64,000 nucleotides of DNA from Lentzea californiensis (GTDB taxonomy: Bacteria > Actinomycetota > Actinomycetes > Mycobacteriales > Pseudonocardiaceae), in NCBI RefSeq assembly GCF_024648825.1, contig NZ_JANBBE010000004.1:310001-374000 (forward strand), read 5' to 3'. The translations under genes and the position numbers were made by a program. The notes below the pieces were generated by a model. That model saw only the letters and a program-made list of their open reading frames with translations. It was not told the origin of the DNA and ran no database searches. Below are positions 26,731 to 37,435 of this stretch, one piece after another; positions within the stretch are counted from its first letter, which is position 1, and every line of letters begins with the position of its first letter.

Positions 26731-26786
26731 GTGTCGTACGGATGACATCTTAGCGGACGAACTCTCCCCGGCGCGCACGCAGGGGG

Positions 26787-28169
26787 TCAGAGGCCGAACT
26801 TCACCCAGTTCACGCTCACGTAAGCCGCCGGCTGGCCGCTCGTGAACGTCACGTACACGTCGTGGGTGCCCGAGATGTTCGAGATGTTCGCGGGGATCGT
26901 TCTCCACGCGTCCCACCCACCGGTGTTGCCGACCGCGAACGAACCCGCCGGAGTGGCCGTGCGCGAGCCGAGCCGCACTTCGACCAGGCCGCTCACCCCG
27001 CCTCCGGCACCGGAGGCGACCCTGGCGAGGAACTGCCGGGCCGGGCCGGAGCCGAAGTTCACGCCGGAGAACTTCAGGTAGCCGCCGTTCGCGATCTGGT
27101 GCACGCCGGAGCCACCATCCCCCGGCGCCACCGAACCACCGGAGCGTTCCGAGGCGTTCTCCGCCTGCAGTTCGCTGTACGCGGAACCCCCGCCGCCGGG
27201 GTTCGACGTCGTGGTCGTGGTCGTCGGGGGAGTGGTGGACCCGCCGCCAGCCGAGTACACGGCCACGTAGTCCACGACCATCGAGTGCCCGGACTGGGTG
27301 GCCGCGACAGGGGTCGGCTGGTTGTTGTTCAGCGCGTTCGGGAACGCGCCGCCCATCGCGAGGTTGAGCAGGATGAAGTGCCCCGCGTGCGACGTCATCG
27401 CGTTCCACACGTTGACGCCGACACGGGCCTGCGTCACCTGGTGGAAGGACTGGCCGTCGACGAACCACGTGAACGTCTTCGCGGCGTCGTCCCACTCGAA
27501 GCGGTAGGTGTGGAAGGCGGACTGGCAGGACGAGCCGGGGCACGTCCGCGAGTTGCCGATGCCGGTGAACTCGCCGCAGGCACCGCCGGGAGCGACGTCG
27601 CAGTGCAGCACGCCCCAGACGGAGTTGATGCCGTTGACGTTCTCCATGATGTCGAACTCGCCGATGCCCGGCCAGTTCCAGTAGTTGCCGCGGTACGGCG
27701 CGCCGAGGGTCCAGAACGCGGGCCAGTAGCCCAGGGCTGCCTCGCCCGTGACGTTCGGCATCTGGATGCGACCCTCGATGGCGAGCTTGCCGCCGGCCGC
27801 GGGCTTGAAGTTCGAGCGCTGGGTCTCGATGCGCGCCGACGTCCAGCCGCCCCCGCCGTCCTTCAGGGCGGTGATGCGCAGGTTGCCGTTGCCGTCGAGC
27901 TTCAGGTTGTTCGTGCTGTTCGTGTAGTTCTGGATCTCCCCGGTGCCCCAGTTGGCAGGTCCGCCGGGGTAACCGTGGCCGGTGTCGATGATCCAGTTGG
28001 CGCTCGACGGCAGCGATCCGTTGGAACCGTTGAAGTCGTCACCCCACACCTGCGTCCATCCCGGGGCAGGGGGTGGGATAGCGGCGTTGGCGGACATGGC
28101 GGCGATCGCCAGGGGTACCGCGGCAATAAGAGCTGTCGTGGCCGCCAGGATGCGGCGTCGTTGCCTCAT
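26787..28169 (-). CDS. Secreted GH16 glucanase with C-terminal CBM6
   Basis: Exported glycoside hydrolase of 460 residues. A signal peptide (about 1-29) is cleaved after SANA. The GH16 beta-jelly-roll domain (about 36-310) has the catalytic signature GEFDIMEN with Glu171, Asp173 and Glu176, as in endo-beta-1,3-glucanases of the laminarinase group. A Gly/Thr-rich linker with a run of threonines (about 312-330) leads to a family 6 carbohydrate-binding module (about 333-460). The predicted substrate is beta-1,3-glucan of fungal or plant cell walls. It is a single-gene unit with a CebR-like operator upstream, so it is probably repressed until oligosaccharides appear. Confidence 0.9.
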   Translation of the reverse strand: MRQRRRILAATTALIAAVPLAIAAMSANAAIPPPAPGWTQVWGDDFNGSNGSLPSSANWIIDTGHGYPGGPANWGTGEIQNYTNSTNNLKLDGNGNLRITALKDGGGGWTSARIETQRSNFKPAAGGKLAIEGRIQMPNVTGEAALGYWPAFWTLGAPYRGNYWNWPGIGEFDIMENVNGINSVWGVLHCDVAPGGACGEFTGIGNSRTCPGSSCQSAFHTYRFEWDDAAKTFTWFVDGQSFHQVTQARVGVNVWNAMTSHAGHFILLNLAMGGAFPNALNNNQPTPVAATQSGHSMVVDYVAVYSAGGGSTTPPTTTTTTSNPGGGGSAYSELQAENASERSGGSVAPGDGGSGVHQIANGGYLKFSGVNFGSGPARQFLARVASGAGGGVSGLVEVRLGSRTATPAGSFAVGNTGGWDAWRTIPANISNISGTHDVYVTFTSGQPAAYVSVNWVKFGL

Positions 28170-28207
28170 GCGCGGGTGACCTCCTTGTCACGGGTGCAGT
28201 CCATTTA

Positions 28208-28221
28208 TGAGAGCGCTCTCA
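28208..28221. promoter_or_regulatory. CebR/LacI-type operator upstream of the GH16 gene
   Basis: TGAGAGCGCTCTCA is a perfect 14-bp palindrome with the core GAGCGCTC of the cello-oligosaccharide repressor site (TGGGAGCGCTCCCA in Streptomyces). It lies 38 bases upstream of the GH16 ATG at 28169, in the promoter region. The repressor gene is not in the window. Confidence 0.75.
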
Positions 28222-28281
28222 CGGCGTAAGAGCAAGCGCCCGTTCGGACCAACGACCCGAGGCGAACCGTCTCGTTCGGAC

Positions 28282-29925
28282 TTACTTCGCGTCGGCGTAG
28301 CAGGTCACGGGCACCGCGTTCATCGGGAAGCGCACCGATGTCTCGCCGAACAGCAGTCGCGTCGCCTCGCGCCCGGCCGCGGCGATCGCCTCGACCACCG
28401 CGTCGGCATCGGCGCGCGGGCAGTGCACCAGCACCTCGTCGTGCTGGAAGAACACCAGGTGCGCGTCGGCGGGCAGCCTTCCCCGCAGCACGCCCAGCAA
28501 CGCCGCCGTCCAGTCCGCCGCGCTGCCCTGCACCACGAAGTTCCGGGTGAACCGACCCCAGTTGCGCGCCGCCTGCCGCGACGAGCTCGACGACTCGCCG
28601 GAGTCGTCGGCGCCCCCGGTCAGCTCCTGCCACGCCGCGGACGGCGTCGGCGACGTGCGGCCCAGCCGCGTGCGCACCATCCGGCCCTGCTCGCCGGCCC
28701 TGGCGGCGTCCTCCACATAACCGACCGCGACCGGGAACCTCTTGCGCAGCACGGCGAGCAGCGGCCCGGCCTCACCGGACGTGCCGCCGTACATCGCCGA
28801 CAGCATCGCGATCTTCGCCCGCGGCCGCTCGCCCTTGAACGAGTCCTCCGCCAGCGCCGCGTAGAGGTCGTCGTCGCCGCAGACCTCGGTCAGCCGCGGA
28901 TCCCCTGACAGGGCAGCGAGAATCCTCGGTTCGAGCTGCGAGGCGTCCGCCGCGACGAGGCACCAGCCGTCGTCGGCGATCACCGCCTGCCGCATCAGCC
29001 GCGGGATCTGCAACGCGGCTCCGCCTCGCGACGCCCAGCGCCCGGTGACGACGCCGCCCACGACGTAGTCCGGCCGGAACCTCCCGTCCTCGACCCACGT
29101 GTCGAGCCACGACCAGCCGTGCGCCACCCACAGCCGTGCACGCTCTTTGTAGTCCAGCAAAGGTTTCACCGCGGGGTGGTCGACCTTCTTCAACACCCAC
29201 CGCCGTGCGGACGGCACCTCGATGCCCGCGCGGGCGAACGCGCGGACGATGCTGGCCGGCGCGTCCGGGTTCATCTCCCGGCCGCCGAACGCCTCCTGGA
29301 TCTCATCCGCCAGGTCCTGCAACAACTTCGGGCGCTGGCCGGGAGCCGGACGCGGCCCGAGGACCTCCTCCAGCAGCCTGTTGTGCACGTCCTCGCGCCA
29401 CGGCAACCCGTGGTGCGTCATCTCCGCGGCCACCAGCGCCGACGCCGACTCGGCCGCGATCAGCAGTCCCAGCGCCGGATTCCGTTGCTGCGCGCGGAAA
29501 ACCAGCGACAACGCGGCCAGCGGGTCGGTGCCGGCCGGCAGCACCACCGGATCCGGCCCGAACAACGTCAGCGCGTCGTCCTTCTTGGGCGGCCCGGCGT
29601 CGGCCGGCGCGGGCAGCCCGAGCACCCGCGCCAACGCACCCGCGAGCTCCTTCGGCTCGCGGTGCCGGCCCTCCACGCCGAGCAGCAGCGCCTCGGTCAG
29701 GTGCAGGTCCCAGCACCGGTCGACGCGCACCCCGGCGGCGAGCAGCACGGGGTAGACCTCGGACGTGTCCGCCCAGACCCAGCGCGGTCTGTGGGCGCGC
29801 TCCAGCGACGCGACGGCGGCGGCCGGCGACGAAGCCGTCATCGCGGGACCCGCCGGAGTCCCGTCGTCGTGCAGCTTCTGCCACCGGCCGGCGCCGTCAG
29901 CGTCGATGACGAGGGCGACCAGCAC
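28282..29925 (-). CDS. Bifunctional 3'-5' exonuclease / family A DNA polymerase-like protein
   Basis: Protein of 547 residues: an N-terminal degenerate DnaQ-like region (about 1-170) and a family A polymerase domain. Polymerase motif A is VAADASQLEPRILAALSGD, motif B lies around RAKIAMLSAMYGGTSGEAG, and motif C is QHDEVLVHC. It lacks a 5' nuclease domain and is about 60 per cent of PolA length, so it is the second, accessory PolA-like enzyme seen in actinomycetes, probably for repair. The start is taken as GTG 29925 (VLVALVIDADGAGRW, preceded by GGGGA); a TTG at 29955 would add 10 residues. Confidence 0.85.
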   Translation of the reverse strand: MLVALVIDADGAGRWQKLHDDGTPAGPAMTASSPAAAVASLERAHRPRWVWADTSEVYPVLLAAGVRVDRCWDLHLTEALLLGVEGRHREPKELAGALARVLGLPAPADAGPPKKDDALTLFGPDPVVLPAGTDPLAALSLVFRAQQRNPALGLLIAAESASALVAAEMTHHGLPWREDVHNRLLEEVLGPRPAPGQRPKLLQDLADEIQEAFGGREMNPDAPASIVRAFARAGIEVPSARRWVLKKVDHPAVKPLLDYKERARLWVAHGWSWLDTWVEDGRFRPDYVVGGVVTGRWASRGGAALQIPRLMRQAVIADDGWCLVAADASQLEPRILAALSGDPRLTEVCGDDDLYAALAEDSFKGERPRAKIAMLSAMYGGTSGEAGPLLAVLRKRFPVAVGYVEDAARAGEQGRMVRTRLGRTSPTPSAAWQELTGGADDSGESSSSSRQAARNWGRFTRNFVVQGSAADWTAALLGVLRGRLPADAHLVFFQHDEVLVHCPRADADAVVEAIAAAGREATRLLFGETSVRFPMNAVPVTCYADAK

Positions 29926-30103
29926 GTCCCCGATTGTGCCGGGGAGGTCTGACAATTTCAGTCCAGGGTGAAACCGACGCCCTCGCAGGTAGCTGTTGGA
30001 CCTTCTCCAAGCCAGTAGACATTGGGGTGAAGGAAAAACGGGAAAAGGCCACGATGGTGTGGTCTTCCTACCCTCGGGCTGACCAGCGACCGACTATGGG
30101 ACG

Positions 30104-32518
30104 GTGGACCGAGCACTCAGCGTTGCCGCATTGCTGGATCCCACCCAGCAGGTGGTCCCCTTTCACGGCAGAGAAACCGAGCTGCACACGCTCACGCTCT
30201 GGCGCGACAGCCCCGTGCCCCAGGCGTCCCTGCTGCTGCACGCCCCGGCGGGCGCGGGCAAGACCAGGCTGCTCCAGCAGTTCCAGGAGGAGTGCTGGGA
30301 CGATGCCGCGCACGGCAGGCTGCTGGTGATCGACGACGCCGACCGGCTCCGGTGGCAGGACGTCTTCCTGCTGCTGCAGGACACGCTTCGGCACGGACCG
30401 GAGCGCACGCGGGTGCTGCTGGCGGCGAGGACCACGGGCTGGTGGTGGTCTTCCACGCGCCAGCGCATCGCGGACTTCGACCACGAGGTCATGGCCGTCG
30501 AACTCGCCGCGAGCCTCGAGGACCGCGAGGAGTCGTTCACGCTCGCCTGCCAGTACTTCGCCAAGGAGCTCGACGTCACGGCCCCGGACGAGCCGCCGCC
30601 GAACATCGCCCAGGAGACGGTCCTCGACCTGCACATGGCCGCGCTGACCGCGGTGCACGGCGATCCGTGCGACGTGAACCGCACCCAGCTCGTCCGTCAG
30701 CTCCTCAAGCGCGACACCGGCCGCAAGACCGGCCGCATCGCCGAGGACTACCTGGCGGTCGCCACCCCGGACACCCCGGACCCGGACCTGCTGGCGCGCG
30801 CCGCCGACAGGTGGCCCGCGCTGAGGCCCCGGCTCGACGAGCTCGTCACCGGGAACCCGAAGATCGTGCGCGACATGGCCCGCGACAGCCTCCGCATCGC
30901 CGCGGAGATCGGCTCCACCGCCACCGCGGAGGCCATCGCCCGTGAGGTCTTCCGCGACGAGCGGTTCGCCACCGACGCGATCCCGTCGATCCTCACCCGC
31001 CGGCTGCTCGAACGTGCCGACGACGTCCTCGAACGGGCCGAGATGTACGGGATGCTGAGCGCCCGCACGATGCTGTGCGGCCTGCGCCAGGAGTCCGTCG
31101 AGGCCTCCGAGGCGGAGGTCGGGTGCTACCGCGAGCTCGTGGCGCGCGACCGGGAGAACCGGCCGCTGCTCGCGGACTCGCTGGGAGACCTGGCGCTCAG
31201 GCTGATCAACGCACAGCGCAACGACGAGGTGCTCGCCGTCTCTGAGGAGGCGATCGACCTCTGGCGCGAGATCGCGGAGGACGACCCGGAGACCATCCCG
31301 CAGCTCGCGTCCGCGCTGGAGCAGATCAGCTACCGCTACCAGGCGCTCGGCCGCGACGAGGACGCGACGACCGCCATCAGCCGCGCCACCCTGCTCTTCC
31401 AGGAACTGGCGAAGACCCACCCGGCGCTCTTCCGCGCCGACTTCGCCAGGGTCGCCGCCGTGATGGCCCGCCGCTTCCAGTTCGAGGGCAACGGGGAGCA
31501 CGCGGCGGACTCGATGCAGCTCTCCATCGCGAACTGGAGGGTGGTCGCGCAGGAGGACCCGCGCTTCGAGCCCGAGCTGGCCCGCAACCTCGTCGCGGCG
31601 GGCGCCATGTTCGTCGACCTGGACAGGGCGGAGGCCGCGAACGAGGCCTTGAAGGAGGCAGTGGACCTGTTCCGCCGCCTCGCCGTCGCCCACCCCGAGA
31701 CGTTCGGCACCGAACTCGCCGACGCGCTGACGCGGCGCAGCCAGGCGTTGCTGGAGCTGGCCGACGACATCGACGCCGCGCTCACCGCGCGAGAAGCCGT
31801 CATGCTCTGGCGTGAGACGGGCGACCGCAAGGGTCTGGCCGCCGCCCTGCTCAACGTCGCCAAGGTCGTCGGTGACGTCGGCGCGGCCGAAGAAGCCGTC
31901 GAGGTGTACCGGGAACTGGTCGCCGAGGACCTCGTCCGGAACCAGGCCGACCTCGTGATCGCCCTGGCGACGCTGGTCGACCAGCAGCTCCTGCACGGCC
32001 AGGACGGTCAGGCGATGACGACGGCCGACGAGTGCCTCGACCTCTGTCAGCGCCTGCCGTCACAGCTGGTCGAGTTCTTCGGCGCGAAACTGGCGCCACC
32101 GCTGCAGAACACGGCTCGCGCACTGTCCGATTCGGACCACCACGTCCGCGCGGTGGGGATGTCCGAGTTCACGGTCGAGGTCTGCCGGGCGTTGCGCCCG
32201 AGGACGGCGCCGACCGTCTACCTCTCGTCTCTGCAGAGGCACGTGTGCAGACTCCTTGCCGCGGAACGGAAGGAAGAGGCGCGCCACACCGCGCACATCG
32301 CGATCGTGTTGTGGCACATGGCCGGGCTCGACCTCGACGCGCACGCCGACTACGCCGACGCGCTGACGATCTACGGCCGGCTCTGCGCCGAGACGGGGTA
32401 CGGGACGGAGAAAGCACTCCGGCTCACCCGCCGCGCGGTCGAGATCCTCCGCGGGGCGGGTGAGCCGGTGAAGTTGCAGTTCGCCCTGGAAACGGTCGAG
32501 GACCTCAGCTCTTGGTGA
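30104..32518 (+). CDS. Large P-loop ATPase with TPR-like helical repeats (STAND-like)
   Basis: Protein of 804 residues. A P-loop domain begins after HGRETELHTLTLWRD with Walker A APAGAGKT (47-54), Walker B LLVIDDAD (73-80) and the sensor strand RVLLAARTTGW (about 103-113). A winged-helix-like segment follows near 185-240, then about 500 residues of TPR-like helical pairs (for example RLINAQRNDEVLAVSEEAID). This is the plan of STAND signalling ATPases, with a repeat sensor and an NTPase switch, but no effector domain is visible at either end. It would need a partner, or the N-terminal 20 residues act as an adaptor. It is a single gene with no regulator beside it, convergent with proline dehydrogenase. 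Confidence 0.65.
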   Translation: MDRALSVAALLDPTQQVVPFHGRETELHTLTLWRDSPVPQASLLLHAPAGAGKTRLLQQFQEECWDDAAHGRLLVIDDADRLRWQDVFLLLQDTLRHGPERTRVLLAARTTGWWWSSTRQRIADFDHEVMAVELAASLEDREESFTLACQYFAKELDVTAPDEPPPNIAQETVLDLHMAALTAVHGDPCDVNRTQLVRQLLKRDTGRKTGRIAEDYLAVATPDTPDPDLLARAADRWPALRPRLDELVTGNPKIVRDMARDSLRIAAEIGSTATAEAIAREVFRDERFATDAIPSILTRRLLERADDVLERAEMYGMLSARTMLCGLRQESVEASEAEVGCYRELVARDRENRPLLADSLGDLALRLINAQRNDEVLAVSEEAIDLWREIAEDDPETIPQLASALEQISYRYQALGRDEDATTAISRATLLFQELAKTHPALFRADFARVAAVMARRFQFEGNGEHAADSMQLSIANWRVVAQEDPRFEPELARNLVAAGAMFVDLDRAEAANEALKEAVDLFRRLAVAHPETFGTELADALTRRSQALLELADDIDAALTAREAVMLWRETGDRKGLAAALLNVAKVVGDVGAAEEAVEVYRELVAEDLVRNQADLVIALATLVDQQLLHGQDGQAMTTADECLDLCQRLPSQLVEFFGAKLAPPLQNTARALSDSDHHVRAVGMSEFTVEVCRALRPRTAPTVYLSSLQRHVCRLLAAERKEEARHTAHIAIVLWHMAGLDLDAHADYADALTIYGRLCAETGYGTEKALRLTRRAVEILRGAGEPVKLQFALETVEDLSSW

Positions 32519-33425
32519 GCAGCGACCGCGCGAAGAACGCCACGTTGGCCGGACGCTCCGCGAGACGGCGCATGAAGTAGCCGTACCACTCGTCGCCGTA
32601 CGGCAGGTACACGCGCATGCGGTTGCCCTCGGCGGCGATGCGGCGCTGCTCCTCGGGCCGGATGCCGTACAGCATCTGGAACTCGTAGGTGTCCTTCGAG
32701 CGCGCGGACGCCAGGTCGGCGGCGATGGCGATCAGGCGCGGGTCGTGCGAGGCCACCATCGGGTAGCCCTCGCCCTCCATCAGGATCTTCAGGCACCGCA
32801 CGTACGACAGGTCGACGTCGTGCTTGTCCTGGTACGCGACGGAAGCAGGCTCCTGGTACGCGCCCTTGCACAGCCGCACGCGCGAACCGGCGTACGCCAG
32901 GTCGCGGCAGTCCTGCTCGGTCCGGCGGAGGTAGGCCTGCAGCACCGCGCCGACCCACGGGAAGTCCACCCGCAGCTCACGCAGGATGCCCAGCGTGGAG
33001 TCCGTGGTGGTGTGGTCCTCCATGTCCAGCGTCACGGTCGTGCCGACGACGGCGGCCGCCGTGCAGATGCGACGGGCGTTCTCCAGCGCGATCTTCTCGC
33101 CGTCGATCGGCAGCGACTGGCCGACGGCGGACAGCTTGACCGACACCTCGGCGCCCTGCGTGAGGCCCTGCGACTCCAGCCTCGACAGCAGCGTCAGGTA
33201 CGCCTCGACGGTGTCGTTGGCCTGCGACTCCTCGAAGGTGTCCTCACCGAGGTGGTCCAGCGTGACCAGGCGGCCGTCGCCGAGCACCTCGGCGGTCGCG
33301 CGGATCGCGGAGGAGACGTCGGCACCGGCGACGAACCGCTCGACGACGGGCCGGGTCAGCGGCGTCGACTCGACGAGCTTGCGGGCACCCGCGCTGCGGG
33401 ACGCCGCGAGCAGCACACTGCGCAT
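32505..33425 (-). CDS. Proline dehydrogenase
   Basis: FAD (beta/alpha)8-barrel enzyme of 306 residues oxidising L-proline to pyrroline-5-carboxylate and passing electrons to the respiratory chain. Monofunctional actinobacterial form. Conserved features include VSVKLSAVGQSLPIDGEK, the flavin-site LDMEDHTTTDSTL, RLCKGAYQEP, and the C-terminal PYGDEWYGYFMRRLAERP with the substrate arginines. The ATG at 33425 has GAGGAA 8 bases before it; a GTG at 33434 is also in frame. It is the second gene after P5C dehydrogenase, with a strong intercistronic hairpin between them. Its 3' end overlaps the ATPase gene by 14 bases. Confidence 0.95.
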   Translation of the reverse strand: MRSVLLAASRSAGARKLVESTPLTRPVVERFVAGADVSSAIRATAEVLGDGRLVTLDHLGEDTFEESQANDTVEAYLTLLSRLESQGLTQGAEVSVKLSAVGQSLPIDGEKIALENARRICTAAAVVGTTVTLDMEDHTTTDSTLGILRELRVDFPWVGAVLQAYLRRTEQDCRDLAYAGSRVRLCKGAYQEPASVAYQDKHDVDLSYVRCLKILMEGEGYPMVASHDPRLIAIAADLASARSKDTYEFQMLYGIRPEEQRRIAAEGNRMRVYLPYGDEWYGYFMRRLAERPANVAFFARSLLTKS

Positions 33426-33449
33426 CAAGATCACTTCCTCGGGGTGAGG

Positions 33450-33502
33450 TTGATGAGGGGTGCTTTCATCAACTTGTGGTTGATGAAAGCTCCCCTCATC
33501 AA
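33450..33502 (-). repeat. Intercistronic palindromic element in the proline operon
   Basis: Two 24-nt arms, 33450-33473 and 33479-33502, pair with one mismatch around a 5-nt loop. Each arm is itself an inverted repeat bounded by TTGATGA and TCATCAA, so one long hairpin or two short ones can form. It fills most of the 92-base gap between the two put genes and could modulate mRNA stability or the ratio of the two enzymes, or be a REP-like mobile palindrome. Confidence 0.8.
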
Positions 33503-33517
33503 TTTCGGGCTTGGGTG

Positions 33518-35143
<1,626 letters not shown>

Positions 35144-35270
35144 TCGCAACTCCTTATGGGCTTGTTCGGTACGCAAACCGTAAGTCCGCGCGACCTGGCC
35201 TCGGTTGTGCGAAACGCCAAGATTCACCAGGTCAGATGTACGATCGAACAGTGCTGATTGCCTTCGGGGT

Positions 35271-36779
35271 ATGAGCCTCCGCCAGATCCTCATCGCGCTC
35301 GGCGATCCGCTCGTCGAACTCCAGGTCGCCCCGCGCGGCCTGGAGGTGGACGTGCGCGATGTGGTGATCATGGATCCGGACGACCCGCCGGACGTCGCCC
35401 AGGGTGACCTGGCCCTGCTCATCGGGGCACGGGGCCGGGCGGCACTGCCGCTGGTCAGAGCCGCCGGACGAGCCAAAGCCGCCGCCGTCGCGGTCAAGGA
35501 GTCGTCCTCAGCCCTTGTGCAGGCCGCCACGGACGCGGGCGTGGCGTTGCTGGAAGTCCGGCCCGAGGTCCGCTGGGGCCACCTGGAGTCCCTGGCCAAG
35601 AGCGTTCTCACGACCACGACCGACGACGGCGAGGTCCTCGGCGACCTGTTCGCGCTAGCGCAAACGATTGCCACGCTGACCGGCGGCATCGTCAGCATCG
35701 AGGACACCGCGAGCCGCGTGCTCGCCTACTCCCGCTCGTCCGACGAGGTCGACGAGCTGCGCCGGCTGTCGATCCTCGGCCGCCAGGGCCCCGAGCCGTA
35801 CCTGAAGATGCTGCGCGAGTGGGGCGTCTACAACCTGCTGCGTTCAGGCGAGGAGGTCGTCCGCATCGACGAACGCCCTGAGCTGGGCATCCGCCGGCGC
35901 ATCGCGGTGGGCATCCACGCTGGCCAGCAGCCGCTGGGCACGATCTGGGTGCAGGAGGGCGACCAGCCGCTGACCGAGCAGGCCGAACGGGCCCTGCTCG
36001 GCGCCGCCCGCGTCACCGCACCGCACCTCATCCAGCAGCGCAACCAGCCCACGTCGCGGTTCCGCGAGAACCTCCTCGCCGCCCTGCTCACCGGCCGGAT
36101 GGACGCCGCCACGGTCGCCGGTCAGATCGGCGCAGACCCGAAGAAACCCGCCGCCGTCGTGGTGTTCGCGGTGCGCAGCGCCGAGGGCGACCGCAGCGAA
36201 CACGAACTGCGCCGTGCCGAGATGACCGGCCTGATCTCCGTGCACGCGGCGGCGTACCGGCGCAGCGCGCTGGTCAGCGAGTCCGGCGGCCGCACCTACG
36301 TCCTGCTGCCGGACCTCGCCCCGAACGCCCAACTCCTGAGCCTCACGCGAGAAATCGTCACCACCGCACGCCGCCACCTGCACACGGCGGTCCAGGCGGC
36401 GGTCGGCTCGACGGTGTCCACACTGGACGACGCGCAGATCTCCCGCCAGGAGGCCGAACGCGTGCTGGACGCGATGGCCCGCGACCTCGACGCCGAGGTC
36501 TCGACGCTCGCCGACGTCCGCTCGCAGGTCCTGGTCAGCGAAATCCTGGCTCTGCTCCAGGACAACCCACGCATCAGGGACCCGAGGATCGACGCGCTCG
36601 ACTCCGAGCTCGCGAAGTCGTTGCTGGCCTACCTCGACGCGCTGGGGGACGTGCGCGCCGCGGCGGACCGGCTGCACGTGCACCCGAACACGCTCAGGTA
36701 CCGGCTCAAGCGGATCGACCTGGACTTGGACGACCCGCTCGTCCGGCTCGTCGCCCAGCTTCAGCTCAGGATGCGGTAG
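35271..36779 (+). CDS. PucR family regulator of proline catabolism
   Basis: Regulator of 502 residues, divergent from the P5C dehydrogenase/proline dehydrogenase operon with 127 bases between starts, so it very probably activates that operon in response to proline. N-terminal PucR-like domain (about 1-120), a GAF-like middle region (VLTTTTDDGEVLGDLFALAQ onward), and the C-terminal PucR helix-turn-helix (AAADRLHVHPNTLRYRLKRI) typical of PruR/PutR regulators of actinomycetes. The ATG at 35271 begins MSLRQILIALGDPLVELQ, the usual family start. Its 3' end overlaps the YidC-like gene by 19 bases. Confidence 0.88.
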   Translation: MSLRQILIALGDPLVELQVAPRGLEVDVRDVVIMDPDDPPDVAQGDLALLIGARGRAALPLVRAAGRAKAAAVAVKESSSALVQAATDAGVALLEVRPEVRWGHLESLAKSVLTTTTDDGEVLGDLFALAQTIATLTGGIVSIEDTASRVLAYSRSSDEVDELRRLSILGRQGPEPYLKMLREWGVYNLLRSGEEVVRIDERPELGIRRRIAVGIHAGQQPLGTIWVQEGDQPLTEQAERALLGAARVTAPHLIQQRNQPTSRFRENLLAALLTGRMDAATVAGQIGADPKKPAAVVVFAVRSAEGDRSEHELRRAEMTGLISVHAAAYRRSALVSESGGRTYVLLPDLAPNAQLLSLTREIVTTARRHLHTAVQAAVGSTVSTLDDAQISRQEAERVLDAMARDLDAEVSTLADVRSQVLVSEILALLQDNPRIRDPRIDALDSELAKSLLAYLDALGDVRAAADRLHVHPNTLRYRLKRIDLDLDDPLVRLVAQLQLRMR

Positions 36780-37435
36780 AGCAGCGCCCGTTCCGCGATC
36801 GTCCACGTCGTCGTGGTGAGCAGGTACAGCCCGGCGGCCAGCGGCAGGTACGCGGCCACCAGGATCGTCCCGAACGGCAGCACCTTGACCAGCCCGGTCA
36901 TGAACCCCGGCGCGGGCGTGGCGGTCATCCGCGACTGCTGCCACTTCACGGTCACATAGGCGACCACGGCCAGCAGCCCGAACAGCACGAAGAACACCCA
37001 CGCGAAGCCGGACGTGAAGTGCGTGCCGAGCGAGATGCCGAACAAGGTGCCCTCCAGCAACGGGTTCGGCGTCGTGACCACCTGGTAGATGACCATGAAG
37101 AACGGGACCGTCGCGAGCATCGGCAGCATGCCCGCGAACATCGACACGCCGTTCTTCTTGTAGACCTTCTGCGACTCCTCCGAGAACCGCATCATGTCCT
37201 TGCCGTACTTCTTCTGCAGCTTCTGGATCTCGGGTGCGAGCTTGGCCTTGGCCTTCTCCCCGCGCACGGCCGCGCGGTAGAAGGGGTGCAGCGCGAGCCG
37301 CACGACGACCGTGAACAGAACGATGGCGAGCGCGGGCATGCCGAAGCCCGCCAGGGCAGCGCCCAGGTCAGCGAACAAGGGAGGTTTCTCCGTCTTGAGT
37401 TGGGGATGTGCGGGACGTGTCAGAACGTCCGGCAT
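36761..37435 (-). CDS. YidC/Oxa1-family membrane insertase, paralogue
   Basis: Membrane protein insertase of 224 residues, shorter than the main actinobacterial YidC and lacking its long N- and C-terminal extensions, hence probably the second copy. The Oxa1 core has five membrane segments. The groove arginine is in VVVRLALHPFYRAAVRGE, followed by the cytosolic coiled-coil pair KLAPEIQKLQKKYGKDMMRF and the motif SMFAGMLPMLATVPFFMVIY. It overlaps the upstream DUF6412 gene by 16 bases and ends antisense to the PucR gene. The main yidC would be expected with rpmH/rnpA near the origin, which are absent here. Confidence 0.85.
   Translation of the reverse strand: MPDVLTRPAHPQLKTEKPPLFADLGAALAGFGMPALAIVLFTVVVRLALHPFYRAAVRGEKAKAKLAPEIQKLQKKYGKDMMRFSEESQKVYKKNGVSMFAGMLPMLATVPFFMVIYQVVTTPNPLLEGTLFGISLGTHFTSGFAWVFFVLFGLLAVVAYVTVKWQQSRMTATPAPGFMTGLVKVLPFGTILVAAYLPLAAGLYLLTTTTWTIAERALLYRILS

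Noticed and set aside
35144..35707. N-terminal extension of P5C dehydrogenase to a start at 35707
   Set aside because: It would overlap the divergent PucR gene and its promoter; a strong binding site sits before GTG 35143.
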